NCBI RefSeq assembly: GCF_000297395.2
Contig: NZ_HF570108.1
Location: forward strand, 4,677,910 to 4,741,909
Reading direction: 5' to 3'
From: Micromonospora lupini str. Lupac 08
Lineage (GTDB): Bacteria > Actinomycetota > Actinomycetes > Mycobacteriales > Micromonosporaceae
Length of the DNA: 64,000 bases
The translations under genes and the position numbers were made by a program. The notes beneath the pieces were generated by a model, which was not told the origin of the DNA, did not search any database, and saw only the letters and a list, made by a program, of their open reading frames with translations. Numbering within the stretch: the stretch's first letter is position 1; the number at the start of each line of letters is the position of its first letter. Of this stretch, positions 24,901 through 33,042 are shown one piece after another.

Positions 24901-26340
24901 TCAGGTGGTCAGGCGGAAGGTGGCGTCGGCGCGGCCAGACGTGTCGCTGACCGGGTCGAGCCGGAGCAGGTAGCTGTAGTGCCGGATGTAGCGGTCCGGG
25001 TGGCTGTACGACTGGAACGACGTCCACGAGGAGTTGGCCAGGCCGGCGACCTGCCGGAAGGTGGCGTCGGCGGCGAAGGTGGCGGTGCCGTCGTTGGCTT
25101 CCAGCCGGAAGTCGAACCCGTAGTGGCGCAGGTAGTGGCTCGGGTAGTTGACCGACTGGATGGAGACCGTTCCGGAGCCGGCCAGGCCGGGCACCACCCG
25201 CCACTGGCCGTCCTGGGCGGGGCTGACGTTCGGGTCGATCCGCACGTCGTAGTCGTAGTGCCGCACGTACCGGTCCTGGAAGTTGTACGACTGGATCCGG
25301 TTCACCGCGGTGACCGGCCAGCGGGCGAGCACCCGGCTCTGTTCGGCGGCGGTCAGGTTGAGGATCGTTCCGTGCCGTTTCCTGGTGCCACCCATGGCGT
25401 ACGAGCCGGACGCCGGCAGTCGGTAGCTGCCCGCGTTCGACGGGTCGGTGGTCAGGACCGGTAGGTAGCCGCGACCGCTGGAGTACTGATCGAGGTAGAG
25501 CGCCCATTCGTTGCGCGAGTTGAACTTCGTCCACATCGGGCCCTCGACCTGGGCTCCGGTCAGCCCGACGCCGGACAGGTTCCCGAGGCTGGTCCAGGTG
25601 CCGAGGATGGAGTTGCTGCCCTCGATGGCGATCTGACCGTCCCGGGAGGCCCGGACGTACCGGTAGACGCCGACGCCGGCCGGCACCTCGACGATCTGGG
25701 TGTCGATGATCTCCTGGCTGCCGGGCCGGTCGATGTAGAGCTGCGGCGTGGTGATGCTGCGGAAGTTCGTCGTGCGCGCGGCGTAGATGCGGTGCTTGGT
25801 CGCCCCGTTGAGCGGGACGTTCGTCGCCCAGTAGAGGACGTAGTCGCCGGTGGCCGGGTTCCAGATCGCCTCCGGGGCCCAGGCGTTGCGTCCGTCCGGG
25901 ATCGCGCCGGCGACGTTCAGCAGCCACGGCGCCGACCAGTTGACCAGGTCGGTGGACTCCCACACGACGAGGTTGCGGCTGCCGTTGTTGATGGCGGCCG
26001 ACCAGTCCTGGCCGCAGCCGATGCACAGGTCCGTGGCGATGATCCAGTACCGGTCACCGTTCGGCGAGCGGACCAGGGCGGGGTCGCGAACGCCACGGGT
26101 GCCGACGGTGGAGCGCAGCACCAGTCCGCCGCTGTTGAGGTCCGTCCACCGCAGGCCGTCCGTGCTGTGGGCGAGGTAGATCTGTTGGCCGGTCGAGGAC
26201 TCGCCGGTGAAGTGCGCCATCAGGTAGCCGACGGTCGGGTCGAGCGCGGCCGCCTCCTTCGGCGTCGCCACCGACCAGGTGGTGAACAACAGGCACGCGG
26301 CGAGCGACACCGCGTAGAGCCGGGCGAGGACTCTCGACAT
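24901..26340 (-). CDS. Secreted GH43-like enzyme with AbfB (CBM42-like) domain
   Basis: The start ATG 26340 follows AAGGAGAAGG. A Sec signal peptide (about 33 residues) precedes a five-bladed-propeller GH43-type catalytic domain: GYLMAHFTGE, LAHSTDGLRWTDLN, TRGVRDPALVRSPNG, NAWAPEAIWNPATGDYVLYW, IDTQIV and VEGPMWTKF, which carries the likely general-acid Glu. Residues from about 345 form an AbfB trefoil with RYVRHYDYDVRID, HYLRHYGFDFRLE and RYIRHYSYLLRLD. Predicted extracellular exo-acting arabinofuranosidase, xylosidase or galactosidase on arabinose-decorated polymers. First gene of an operon with GH5. A LacI-type operator lies 126 bp upstream. Confidence 0.87.
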   Translation of the reverse strand: MSRVLARLYAVSLAACLLFTTWSVATPKEAAALDPTVGYLMAHFTGESSTGQQIYLAHSTDGLRWTDLNSGGLVLRSTVGTRGVRDPALVRSPNGDRYWIIATDLCIGCGQDWSAAINNGSRNLVVWESTDLVNWSAPWLLNVAGAIPDGRNAWAPEAIWNPATGDYVLYWATNVPLNGATKHRIYAARTTNFRSITTPQLYIDRPGSQEIIDTQIVEVPAGVGVYRYVRASRDGQIAIEGSNSILGTWTSLGNLSGVGLTGAQVEGPMWTKFNSRNEWALYLDQYSSGRGYLPVLTTDPSNAGSYRLPASGSYAMGGTRKRHGTILNLTAAEQSRVLARWPVTAVNRIQSYNFQDRYVRHYDYDVRIDPNVSPAQDGQWRVVPGLAGSGTVSIQSVNYPSHYLRHYGFDFRLEANDGTATFAADATFRQVAGLANSSWTSFQSYSHPDRYIRHYSYLLRLDPVSDTSGRADATFRLTT

Positions 26341-26879
26341 CGGTCCTTCTCCTTCGCGGAGGGGCAGACGACTCGGCTGGGAGGTCCTGCGACGGGGCGG
26401 AGGCCGCTGTCGCGTCGAACCTTCGCTGGCGCGTCACTGACGACAACACCCGGGTGGACTTCACCTGTGAGCGTTAACAGCACTGAGGAGGCACGGCCCC
26501 GGGCTGTACGGCTGCGGGTGGTGGGTAATGTGCCGCGCCGGTGTCGCCGGCGAGGCAGACGCCATGTGTCCAGATCATTAAGTACTTGTTGCGGACAAGT
26601 GTTAGCGATCCCATCTAGAGTGTCAAGGCATCGAAGGCGCTCGTTCGGCCACGAATGACGTCATACGTCACACGACGATGCTAGTCTATGTGTGGCGTGG
26701 CTCACTGCCAGCCGTCGGCCCGGCGACCAGAACCGGCCACCGCGGCGTCGGCAGTGCCCTCGACGGTCCGCGAAGGACCGCCGTCGACGCCATCGCTGGC
26801 CGGTGACCCCGAACGCCAGCAGCAACAACGCACCGGCCTTTGTCCACCACCACCACCACCACCACAAGGAGGCGCAGCT
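26341..26879. promoter_or_regulatory. 539-bp intergenic region between divergent GH43/GH5 operon and esterase gene
   Basis: No gene is seen. TGTGAGCGTTAACA (26466-26479) resembles the LacI-family operator type TGTTAGCGCTAACA and lies upstream of the GH43 operon. The stretch 26560-26700 is unusually AT-rich for this genome and includes TGACGTCATACGTCA (about 26656-26670) and a TAGTCT -10-like box near 26691. Seven CCA repeats (26844-26864) run into a near-perfect AAGGAGG (26866-26872) for the esterase-like gene at 26880. Confidence 0.5.
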
Positions 26880-28235
26880 GTGCCACTTCGCAAACTCTCC
26901 AGCCCCTGGATAGGGGCCGTCATGGCGGTCATGGTTCTGTTCGCCGTCGGGGCGTACGTCATCATGGCCGGCGGATCGGCATCCGCCGCCACCACCGCCG
27001 GCTGCGGCAAGGCGCCCGGCCTGAACAGCGGCACCCACACCATCCAGAGCAGCGGAAAGACCCGCAGCTTCATCCTTCGGCTGCCCGACAACTACAACAA
27101 CACCTACGCCCACCGGCTGGCCTTCGGGTTCCACTGGTTGGGCGGCACCGCCGAGCAGGTCGCGTCGGGCGGCAGCGACGGAGCCCCGTGGGCCTACTAC
27201 GGCATGCTCTCCCAGTCGAACAACACCACGATCTTCGTCGCCCCGCAGGGCATCGGTAACGGCTGGGGCAACTCCAACGGTGAGGACGTGACCTTCACCG
27301 ACGACATGGTCCGCGTCATCGAGAACGCGCTCTGCGTCGACACGACGCAACTCTTCTCGGTCGGGTTCAGCTACGGCGGCGCGATGAGCTACTCGTTGGC
27401 GTGTTCCCGGCCGACCGTGTTCCGAGCGGTCGCGGCGATCGCGGCCCCGGGGGCGATCAGCGGCTGCAGCGGTGGCAACCAGCCAGTGGCGTACCTGGGG
27501 ATTCACGGCATCAACGACAACATCGCGAACGGACGGGCGTTGCGCGACAGGTTCGTCCGGAACAACGGTTGCGCCGCGCAGAACCCGCCGGAACCGAGGG
27601 CGGGCAGCCTGAGCCACATCACCACCGCCTACTCGTGTCAGGCCGGATACCCGGTGCTCTGGGCCGCGTTCGACGGCGGCCACCAGCAGGGGCCGGTCGA
27701 CGGGTGTGCCGGCTGTGAGAGCGGCGCGCGGAGCTGGGTCAAGCAGGAGGTGTGGAGGTTCTTCAGCCAGTTCGGGTCGACCGTGCCGCCGACCAGCCCT
27801 CCGCCAAGCACTCCCCCGCCGAGCACTCCCCCGCCGTCCGGCCAGCAGAACGTGCTGATCGTGGGTAACCAGTCCGGCCGCTGCATCGACGTCCCCGGCT
27901 CCAGCACCACCAACGGGGCCCGTCCGGCACTGTGGGACTGTCACGGTCGCACCAACCAGCGCTGGACCCACACCTCCAACCGCACCCTGACCGTCTACGG
28001 CAACAAGTGCCTGGACGCCAGCGGAGCGGGTAGCAGCAACGGCACGGCGGTCATCATCTGGGACTGCAACGGCCAAGCCAACCAGCAGTGGAACCTGAAC
28101 TCCAACGGCACCATCACCGGAGTCCAGTCGGGGCTCTGCCTCGACGCCGTCAACTCCGGCACGGCCAACGGAACGCAACTGCGCCTCTGGGCCTGCCAAG
28201 GCAGCGCCAACCAGCAGTGGAGCACGCGCGCCTAG
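26880..28235 (+). CDS. Secreted feruloyl-esterase/PHB-depolymerase-like (CE1-type) protein with CBM13
   Basis: GTG 26880 lies 7 nt after AAGGAGG. The 451-residue precursor has an N-terminal signal anchor (SPWIGAVMAVMVLFAVGAY). The alpha/beta-hydrolase domain shows RSFILRLPDNY, FGFHWLGGTAEQ, VAPQGI, the nucleophile elbow GFSYGGAMSY, HGINDNIANG and a late ALWAAFDGGHQQ-type His. A PPS/TPP-repeat linker (about residues 300-320) leads to a ricin-type CBM13 with NQRWTH, NQQWNL and NQQWST. This branch includes feruloyl and acetylxylan esterases that remove side groups from arabinoxylan, which suits the linked hemicellulases; polyhydroxyalkanoate depolymerases are the alternative. Confidence 0.86.
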   Translation: MPLRKLSSPWIGAVMAVMVLFAVGAYVIMAGGSASAATTAGCGKAPGLNSGTHTIQSSGKTRSFILRLPDNYNNTYAHRLAFGFHWLGGTAEQVASGGSDGAPWAYYGMLSQSNNTTIFVAPQGIGNGWGNSNGEDVTFTDDMVRVIENALCVDTTQLFSVGFSYGGAMSYSLACSRPTVFRAVAAIAAPGAISGCSGGNQPVAYLGIHGINDNIANGRALRDRFVRNNGCAAQNPPEPRAGSLSHITTAYSCQAGYPVLWAAFDGGHQQGPVDGCAGCESGARSWVKQEVWRFFSQFGSTVPPTSPPPSTPPPSTPPPSGQQNVLIVGNQSGRCIDVPGSSTTNGARPALWDCHGRTNQRWTHTSNRTLTVYGNKCLDASGAGSSNGTAVIIWDCNGQANQQWNLNSNGTITGVQSGLCLDAVNSGTANGTQLRLWACQGSANQQWSTRA

Positions 28236-28268
28236 TGCCGCATCCGGCAACGCCGAGCCTGCCGGAGA

Positions 28269-28300
28269 CGCGCCGCCCGGGTCCTGTCCCGGGCGGCGCG
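28269..28300. terminator. Terminator hairpin between convergent genes
   Basis: CGCGCCGCCCGGG (28269-28281) and CCCGGGCGGCGCG (28288-28300) form a perfect 13-bp stem with a TCCTGT loop, 33 bp after the esterase stop and 42 bp past the end of the uronide operon. Confidence 0.75.
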
Positions 28301-28342
28301 TTGCCGTCCGGCGGTGCGGACGGCCGAACGAGCCACGCATCG

Positions 28343-29167
28343 CTACAGCCCCACGCTGCGCAGGGTCGGCACGGTCTTGCCCACCCAGGCGAGGTCGGCG
28401 TCCTCGCGGGCGCCCTGGGTGCGTTGTGTGCCGGCCAGGAACCACAGGAAGTACGTGGTGTAGCCGGGCGCGCTGACCACTGTGTGGTAGCCCTCGGGCA
28501 TCATCTGCATCACGTGGTCGCGGATGGTGACGTTCTCTTCGTACCCGTCGTCGGTGTAGACCCGGCTGATGCCGAACCCGTTCGCCGGGTTGACGCGGTA
28601 GTAGTACATCTCCTCGTGTGCGGCCTCGGCGGGCAGGTCGTCGACCCTGTGCCGGTGTGGCGGGTAGGTGCTCCAGTTGCCCGAGGGCGTGTAGGTCTCG
28701 CCGACGATGAGCCGGCGGGCGGGCAGGTCCGGTTGGGCGATCTCGGTGAGGATCTGGTGGTAGTTGCGGCCGAAGTTGGCCGCTCCCCAACGGCCGGTCG
28801 CGACCTGCTCCGGCGCGATGACATAGGGGTCGGCGGCCAGGTCGCTGGGGGCGCTGGGAAGGGCGATCTCCACGTCGGTGACGGCCTCGACGGTGATCGG
28901 GGACCCGGCCGGGAGGTAGACGGAGTGCGGCTTGCCCGAGAACACGTCCGGACGACCGCCGACCCGTGGGAAGTGGTGGCCGGCGACGGTGAAGCTGGCG
29001 GTGCCACCGAGGATGACGGCCAGGATCTCCCGGTCACCGGACTCGCCGGTCCAGGACTCGCCTGCCGACAGCCGCAGCAGGGTGAAGTCCAGCAGGCGGC
29101 AGGGATTGAAGGGCAGCGTGTTCCGGCCGTCGGAGGCGGGAATGGAGCAGTGGTAGCGGTAGTCCAT
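28343..29167 (-). CDS. IolB/KduI-family isomerase (probable unsaturated-uronate isomerase)
   Basis: ATG 29167 follows GAAAGGTGACC; the product has 274 residues, the usual IolB length. Motifs of the bicupin IolB family are clear: SGKPHSVYLPAG, NWSTYPPHRHRVDDLP, EEMYYYRVNPANGFGISRVYTDDG and PEGYHTVVSAPGYTTYFLWFLAG; the His/Glu set forms the metal site. IolB isomerises 5-deoxyglucuronate, while the same superfamily (KduI) isomerises 5-keto-4-deoxyuronate. No inositol gene is present, and the gene is the last of an operon containing GH88, so the KduI-type reaction on the GH88 product is the more likely role. That choice is inferred from context. Confidence 0.85.
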   Translation of the reverse strand: MDYRYHCSIPASDGRNTLPFNPCRLLDFTLLRLSAGESWTGESGDREILAVILGGTASFTVAGHHFPRVGGRPDVFSGKPHSVYLPAGSPITVEAVTDVEIALPSAPSDLAADPYVIAPEQVATGRWGAANFGRNYHQILTEIAQPDLPARRLIVGETYTPSGNWSTYPPHRHRVDDLPAEAAHEEMYYYRVNPANGFGISRVYTDDGYEENVTIRDHVMQMMPEGYHTVVSAPGYTTYFLWFLAGTQRTQGAREDADLAWVGKTVPTLRSVGL

Positions 29168-29214
29168 GGTCACCTTTCTCAGGATTCGGGGGCGGTGCGG
29201 GTCGGTCGCGGTGG

Positions 29215-30399
29215 TCACCAGGGGCTGGTCCAGCCGGGGATCGTGGCGCGGGTGAGGGCTTCCAGATAGAAGTAGTCGCCCCACAGGGTTCCCTCGTCGA
29301 CGCCGACGTCCTTGGGTTTGTCGTAGACGCCGTGCAGGATCAGCGCGTTGGAGACCGGATGGCCGCCGGTGGAGTAGTGGTCGATGAGCGAGCGCAGGAT
29401 CTCCGCTGCGGCCGTCCGGTACCGGCCGGCGCTGGCCGGGTCGGCGAGGTTGTCGGCCAGTTCGACCAGGCCGCAGGCGGCGATCGCCGCGGCGGAGCTG
29501 TCCCGCTCCTGACCGCTGCCGTCGCCGAACTCCAGGTCCCAGTACGCGACGTGGTCGTTCGGCAGACTGGCGAGGAAGCGGTCCGCGCAGATCCGCGCGG
29601 CAGCGAGCAGCCCGGGGTCGCCGGTGTGTCGATGGTTGAGGCTGAACCCGTAGATGCCCCATGCCTGCCCGCGGGCCCAACAGGAGTGGTCGGCGTGGCC
29701 CTGCTCGGTTTCGCCGTGCAGGGGCACCCCGCTGTCCGGGTCCCAGTAGAAGGTGTGGAACGTCGTGCCGTCCGGGCGCAGGATGTGCTGGCGCAGCTGA
29801 GCGGTGTGCCGACGGGCCGCGGCGGCGTAGCGGTCGTCGCCGGTGGCCTGGCTGGCCCAGAACAGCAGCGGCGTGTTCATGAGGCTGTCGATGATGGTGC
29901 GACCCCGTTGGCGGGGATCGTTCAGGTCGCCCCAGGCCTGGATGATCCCGGCGGGTTCCAGGAACCGCGTCATCAGGTGGTCGGCCGCGGCGAGAGCCGC
30001 GCCTCGGGCCCGTGCATCGTCGGTACGGCGGGCCGGGGTGACGCAGGAGAGGGTGTAGAGAAACCCGAGGTCGTGGGTGTCCAGGTCGATGCCGCGGTTC
30101 ACCCGATCGGCGAAGCTGTCCACGTGGGACAGCGCCGCACGCAGATGGCGGTCGTCACCGGTCAGGTCGTGGGCCAGCCAGAGCATCCCGGGCCAGAAGC
30201 TCGTGGTCCAGCCGACGTTGGCACCCTCGGGCTGGCCGACGCTCGGTGGCCGGAGCGGGTAGCGGTTGGCGGCGGTGGTGTCCGCGGGGTACCGGTCGCC
30301 GAAGGCGGCGATGTTCGCGTCGACGGTGCCTATCGCGGCGGCCACCGCGGCCGCCGTGGCCTCTGCGTCGGAGTTGGGACGGACGTCGGTCGCCGTCAT
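29215..30399 (-). CDS. GH88 unsaturated glucuronyl hydrolase
   Basis: The 394-residue cytosolic protein has no signal peptide. GH88 signatures are VGWTTSFWPGMLWLAHDLTG, DTHDLGFLYTLSCV, GDLNDPRQRGRTIIDSLMNTPLLFWAS and ADHSCWARGQAWGIYGF. The two catalytic Asp of the family correspond to Asp110 (HDLGF) and Asp171 (IIDSLMN), 61 residues apart as in Bacillus UGL. The enzyme hydrates the 4,5 double bond of an unsaturated glucuronyl residue at the non-reducing end of oligosaccharides made by polysaccharide lyases, releasing 5-keto-4-deoxyuronate. It lies between the transporter genes and the isomerase in one operon. Confidence 0.93.
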   Translation of the reverse strand: MTATDVRPNSDAEATAAAVAAAIGTVDANIAAFGDRYPADTTAANRYPLRPPSVGQPEGANVGWTTSFWPGMLWLAHDLTGDDRHLRAALSHVDSFADRVNRGIDLDTHDLGFLYTLSCVTPARRTDDARARGAALAAADHLMTRFLEPAGIIQAWGDLNDPRQRGRTIIDSLMNTPLLFWASQATGDDRYAAAARRHTAQLRQHILRPDGTTFHTFYWDPDSGVPLHGETEQGHADHSCWARGQAWGIYGFSLNHRHTGDPGLLAAARICADRFLASLPNDHVAYWDLEFGDGSGQERDSSAAAIAACGLVELADNLADPASAGRYRTAAAEILRSLIDHYSTGGHPVSNALILHGVYDKPKDVGVDEGTLWGDYFYLEALTRATIPGWTSPW

Positions 30400-30483
30400 G
30401 GATGCTGTTCTCCCTCGTGGGTCCGGTCCGGTGCCGGGCAGGTGTGTCGTCGGCGCCCCGGCTCGGCGGCCGGAACGCGGTGG

Positions 30484-31161
30484 TCAGATGCGCTGGGGTG
30501 CTGCCGTCGGTGGGTCGAGGGCGGCGCGCAGGGTGAAGCGGCTGTTGGCCCACACGACGTAGAGCAGCGGCGCGGCGGCGAGACCGAGAGCGATGGCGGG
30601 GCGGGCCGCCAGAATCTGGGCGAGCAGCGCGAGCACGAGCAGAGACGCGGCGGTGAGGTACCACCGACGCACCGCCAGATACACGCAGGTACGGGCCACC
30701 TCGCGCAGCGGCGCGCCGGGTCGCTCGGCGACGGTCACCAGCCCGAGCAGCGCGGTCGCGACGGTGAGCACGATCAGGGTCGCCAGCACCGGCAGGGCGA
30801 GTGCGCCGACCCGGTGGCCCCACGCGGCGCGGGCGTCGACGGCGAGCACCACCAGGGCGGTCACGGCCGCCGCCGTCCAGAGCATCGCCGGCCGGGCGGT
30901 GGCTCGCCAGGCGCGGCCGTAGGTGCGCAGCACGCCGCCGGTGTCGCCCGCCGAGTAGGCGGACATGACCGCGAAGGCCGCGCAGAGTCCTGGCGCGCAG
31001 AGCGGGGCGGTCAGCGCGTACAGGGGCCAGGAGCGCGCCGCCTCGGTGGTGAACGCGAGCGTCACCAGGGGCAGGCAACCGAGCACCAGCAGCAGGTTGG
31101 TGACGAGCGCGACGTAGATTCCGTCGAAGACGGCGGTGATGATGGTGTGGCGCGATCGCAC
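30484..31161 (-). CDS. DUF624 / YesL-like membrane protein
   Basis: I prefer GTG 31161 (GAGG just upstream) over the TTG at 31170, which would overlap the permease stop by 4 nt. The roughly 225-residue protein has about five TM helices (ALVTNLLLVLGCLPLVTLAF, PGLCAAFAVMS, LWTAAAVTALVVLAV, ALPVLATLIVLTVATALLG, LTAASLLVLALLAQI), with the DUF624/YesL pattern of a short conserved N-terminus. YesL-type proteins accompany carbohydrate ABC importers and uronide hydrolases, e.g. the Bacillus yes locus for rhamnogalacturonan. Biochemical role unknown. Confidence 0.8.
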   Translation of the reverse strand: MRSRHTIITAVFDGIYVALVTNLLLVLGCLPLVTLAFTTEAARSWPLYALTAPLCAPGLCAAFAVMSAYSAGDTGGVLRTYGRAWRATARPAMLWTAAAVTALVVLAVDARAAWGHRVGALALPVLATLIVLTVATALLGLVTVAERPGAPLREVARTCVYLAVRRWYLTAASLLVLALLAQILAARPAIALGLAAAPLLYVVWANSRFTLRAALDPPTAAPQRI

Positions 31162-31166
31162 GGGCC

Positions 31167-32063
31167 TCAACCCTTCAGTCCGGTCGAGGCGACACCCTCG
31201 ATGAAGTAGCGCTGACCGAGCAGGAAGATGACGGCGACGGGCAGCACGGACAGCACCGAGCCCGTCATGATGAGCGCGTACTCGGCGTTGTACTGGGAGA
31301 TGAAGGTGTTCAGCCCCAACTGGATCGTGCGCAACTCCGGACTACGCAGATAGATCAGTGGGCCGAGGTAGTCGTTCCAGGTGGTCGTGAACATCAGCAG
31401 GGCCAGACTGGCGAGCGCCGGCCGGGACAACGGCAGGATGATCCGTCGGTAGATGCCGTACTCGCTGAGCCCGTCGACCCGCGCCGCTTCGCTGAGCTCC
31501 TCGGGGATCGTCTCGTAGAACTGCTTCATCAGGAACACGCCGATCGCGCCGAACGCCTGTATCGCGACGATCGACCACAGCGTGTTCGACAGGTGCAGCT
31601 TCGACATGAGGATGAACTGCGGGATCATGTACGACTGCCAGGGCACCGCGATCGTCCCGACGTACGCCAGGAAGAGCAGGTTACGACCCGGGAAGCGGAC
31701 GCGGGCGAAGCCGTAGGCCGCGAAGCTGCCGGTGAACACCTGCAGGAAGGTGACGGTCACCGACAGCAGCAGGGTGTTCCGCAGCCACGTCGTCATGTCC
31801 GAGCGCTGCCAGATGTCGACGTAGTTCCGCCACACCACGGGATCGGGGAGCCAGGTGATCGGGATGGTGAAGACGTCGTTGTTGGTCTTCAACGACGTCA
31901 CCACCATCCAGAAGAACGGCAGCAGCAGCCCGGCCGCCGCGAGCACGAGAGCGACGTACCCGACGAGCCGCCAGCCCCGAGACCTGACACGTCGGGCGGA
32001 CGTTGCGTGGTTGCCGGGCGCGGCGACGGCCGGGACGGGCGTGGAGAGGTCGGTCGCGGTCAT
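31167..32063 (-). CDS. Carbohydrate ABC importer permease (MalG/AraQ type)
   Basis: ATG 32063 overlaps the stop of the preceding permease by one base (TGATG). The 298-residue protein has six TM helices, with the ATPase-contacting EAA loop EELSEAARVDGLSEYGIYRRI in the C-terminal half and GLKG at the end. It forms the heterodimeric channel with the permease at 32063-32968. No ATPase gene occurs in the operon, so a shared MsiK-like ATPase encoded elsewhere is expected. Confidence 0.93.
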   Translation of the reverse strand: MTATDLSTPVPAVAAPGNHATSARRVRSRGWRLVGYVALVLAAAGLLLPFFWMVVTSLKTNNDVFTIPITWLPDPVVWRNYVDIWQRSDMTTWLRNTLLLSVTVTFLQVFTGSFAAYGFARVRFPGRNLLFLAYVGTIAVPWQSYMIPQFILMSKLHLSNTLWSIVAIQAFGAIGVFLMKQFYETIPEELSEAARVDGLSEYGIYRRIILPLSRPALASLALLMFTTTWNDYLGPLIYLRSPELRTIQLGLNTFISQYNAEYALIMTGSVLSVLPVAVIFLLGQRYFIEGVASTGLKG

Positions 32064-32968
32064 CAGCTGTTCCTCCGCTTGTTGACCCAGAACTGGATGA
32101 CCGTGATGCCGAAACAGATGGCGAACAGGACGATGGAGACCGCCGAGGCGTAGCCGAACTGGTTCTCCTCGAAGCCCTTCTGGTAGATGTACTGCGAGAG
32201 CACAAGTGTCGACTGTCCCGGTCCGCCGCCGGTCATCACGAGGATGAGGTCGAAGACCTTGAAACTTTCGATGGTGAGCAGCACGGTGACGAAGAAGGTC
32301 GTGGTTCGTAACCCGGGCAGGGTCACGTGCACGAACCGCTGCCACGGTGAGGCGCCGTCGGTCTCGGCCGCCTCGTAGAGCTGGGCCGGGATGGTCTGCA
32401 GGCCGGCCAGGAACAGCAGCATGTAGTAGCCCATGTACCGCCAGGTGCCGACGATGATGACCGCCGGCATCGACCAGGTCGCCGACGCGGTCCAGCCCGG
32501 CGGATCGTCCACCCCGACGGCGCCGAGGAGAGCGTTGATCGGGCCGTACTCCGGGCTGAACAGCTGGTTCCAGACGACCGCGATCGCCACGATCGACGTG
32601 ATGTAGGGGAAGAAGGCGACGGTGCGGAAGAACCGCACGCCACGCAGTTTGCGGTTGAGCAGCAGCGCCAGCCCGAGTGCTGCCGCGAGGGTCAGTGGGA
32701 TGTGGAAGACGGCGTAGTAGACGGTGTTGCGCAGTGCGGTCCAGAAGCTCGCGTCGTCCCACATCCGCCGGAAGTTTGCCGTGCCGGTCCACTCGGCCAC
32801 CCCGAAGACGTTCCAGTTGGTGAACGCCACGTAGAACAGCACCACGACGGGTAGCAGGGTGAGCACGGCGAAGCCGAGAAAGTTGGGCAGGATGAACGAC
32901 CAGCCGGCGACCGTGTTGCGCGACACCAGCCGCCGGTTCCTGGGTCTCGTGCGCGGCAATGTTGCCAT
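32063..32968 (-). CDS. Carbohydrate ABC importer permease (MalF/UgpA type)
   Basis: A 301-residue six-TM permease with a cytoplasmic N-terminus (RPRNRRLVSRNTVAGWSF) and the EAA loop AQLYEAAETDGASPWQRFVHV. GGGPGQSTLVLSQYIYQKGFE is typical of MalF-like proteins. It pairs with the MalG-type permease encoded by the overlapping next gene. A strong hairpin lies between the upstream binding-protein gene and this one. Confidence 0.93.
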   Translation of the reverse strand: MATLPRTRPRNRRLVSRNTVAGWSFILPNFLGFAVLTLLPVVVLFYVAFTNWNVFGVAEWTGTANFRRMWDDASFWTALRNTVYYAVFHIPLTLAAALGLALLLNRKLRGVRFFRTVAFFPYITSIVAIAVVWNQLFSPEYGPINALLGAVGVDDPPGWTASATWSMPAVIIVGTWRYMGYYMLLFLAGLQTIPAQLYEAAETDGASPWQRFVHVTLPGLRTTTFFVTVLLTIESFKVFDLILVMTGGGPGQSTLVLSQYIYQKGFEENQFGYASAVSIVLFAICFGITVIQFWVNKRRNS

Positions 32969-32997
32969 AGGGAGTCTCCGGAAGCGTTCGGCCTGGC

Positions 32998-33036
32998 GGC
33001 GGGACCGGCGTACGGCGCAGGCGCGCCGGTCCCGCC
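32998..33036 (-). other. Intercistronic hairpin after the solute-binding-protein gene
   Basis: GGCGGGACCGGCG (32998-33010) and CGCCGGTCCCGCC (33024-33036) form a perfect 13-bp stem with a 13-nt loop, starting 6 nt after the binding-protein stop. It probably protects the upstream mRNA from 3' decay or causes partial termination, giving excess binding protein over permease. Confidence 0.65.
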
Positions 33037-33042
33037 ATCAGC

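Noticed and set aside
23327-26026. An 899-codon open frame opposite or out of phase with the GH5 and GH43 genes
   Set aside because: It is an Arg/Pro/Gln-rich GC shadow in another frame of the same strand; both real genes have clear catalytic motifs and signal peptides.
26844-26864. Seven CCA units considered as a CRISPR-like or mobile repeat
   Set aside because: It is a simple trinucleotide tract with no spacers.
26692-26913. A small frame encoding seven consecutive His just before the esterase gene
   Set aside because: The His run is only the translation of the CCA repeat in the leader; the frame is otherwise Arg/Pro-rich, lacks a ribosome binding site and overlaps the real start.
31162-31170. 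TTG at 31170 as start of the DUF624 gene
   Set aside because: It leaves almost no room for a ribosome binding site; GTG 31161 is preferred, although coupled starts by overlap cannot be excluded.
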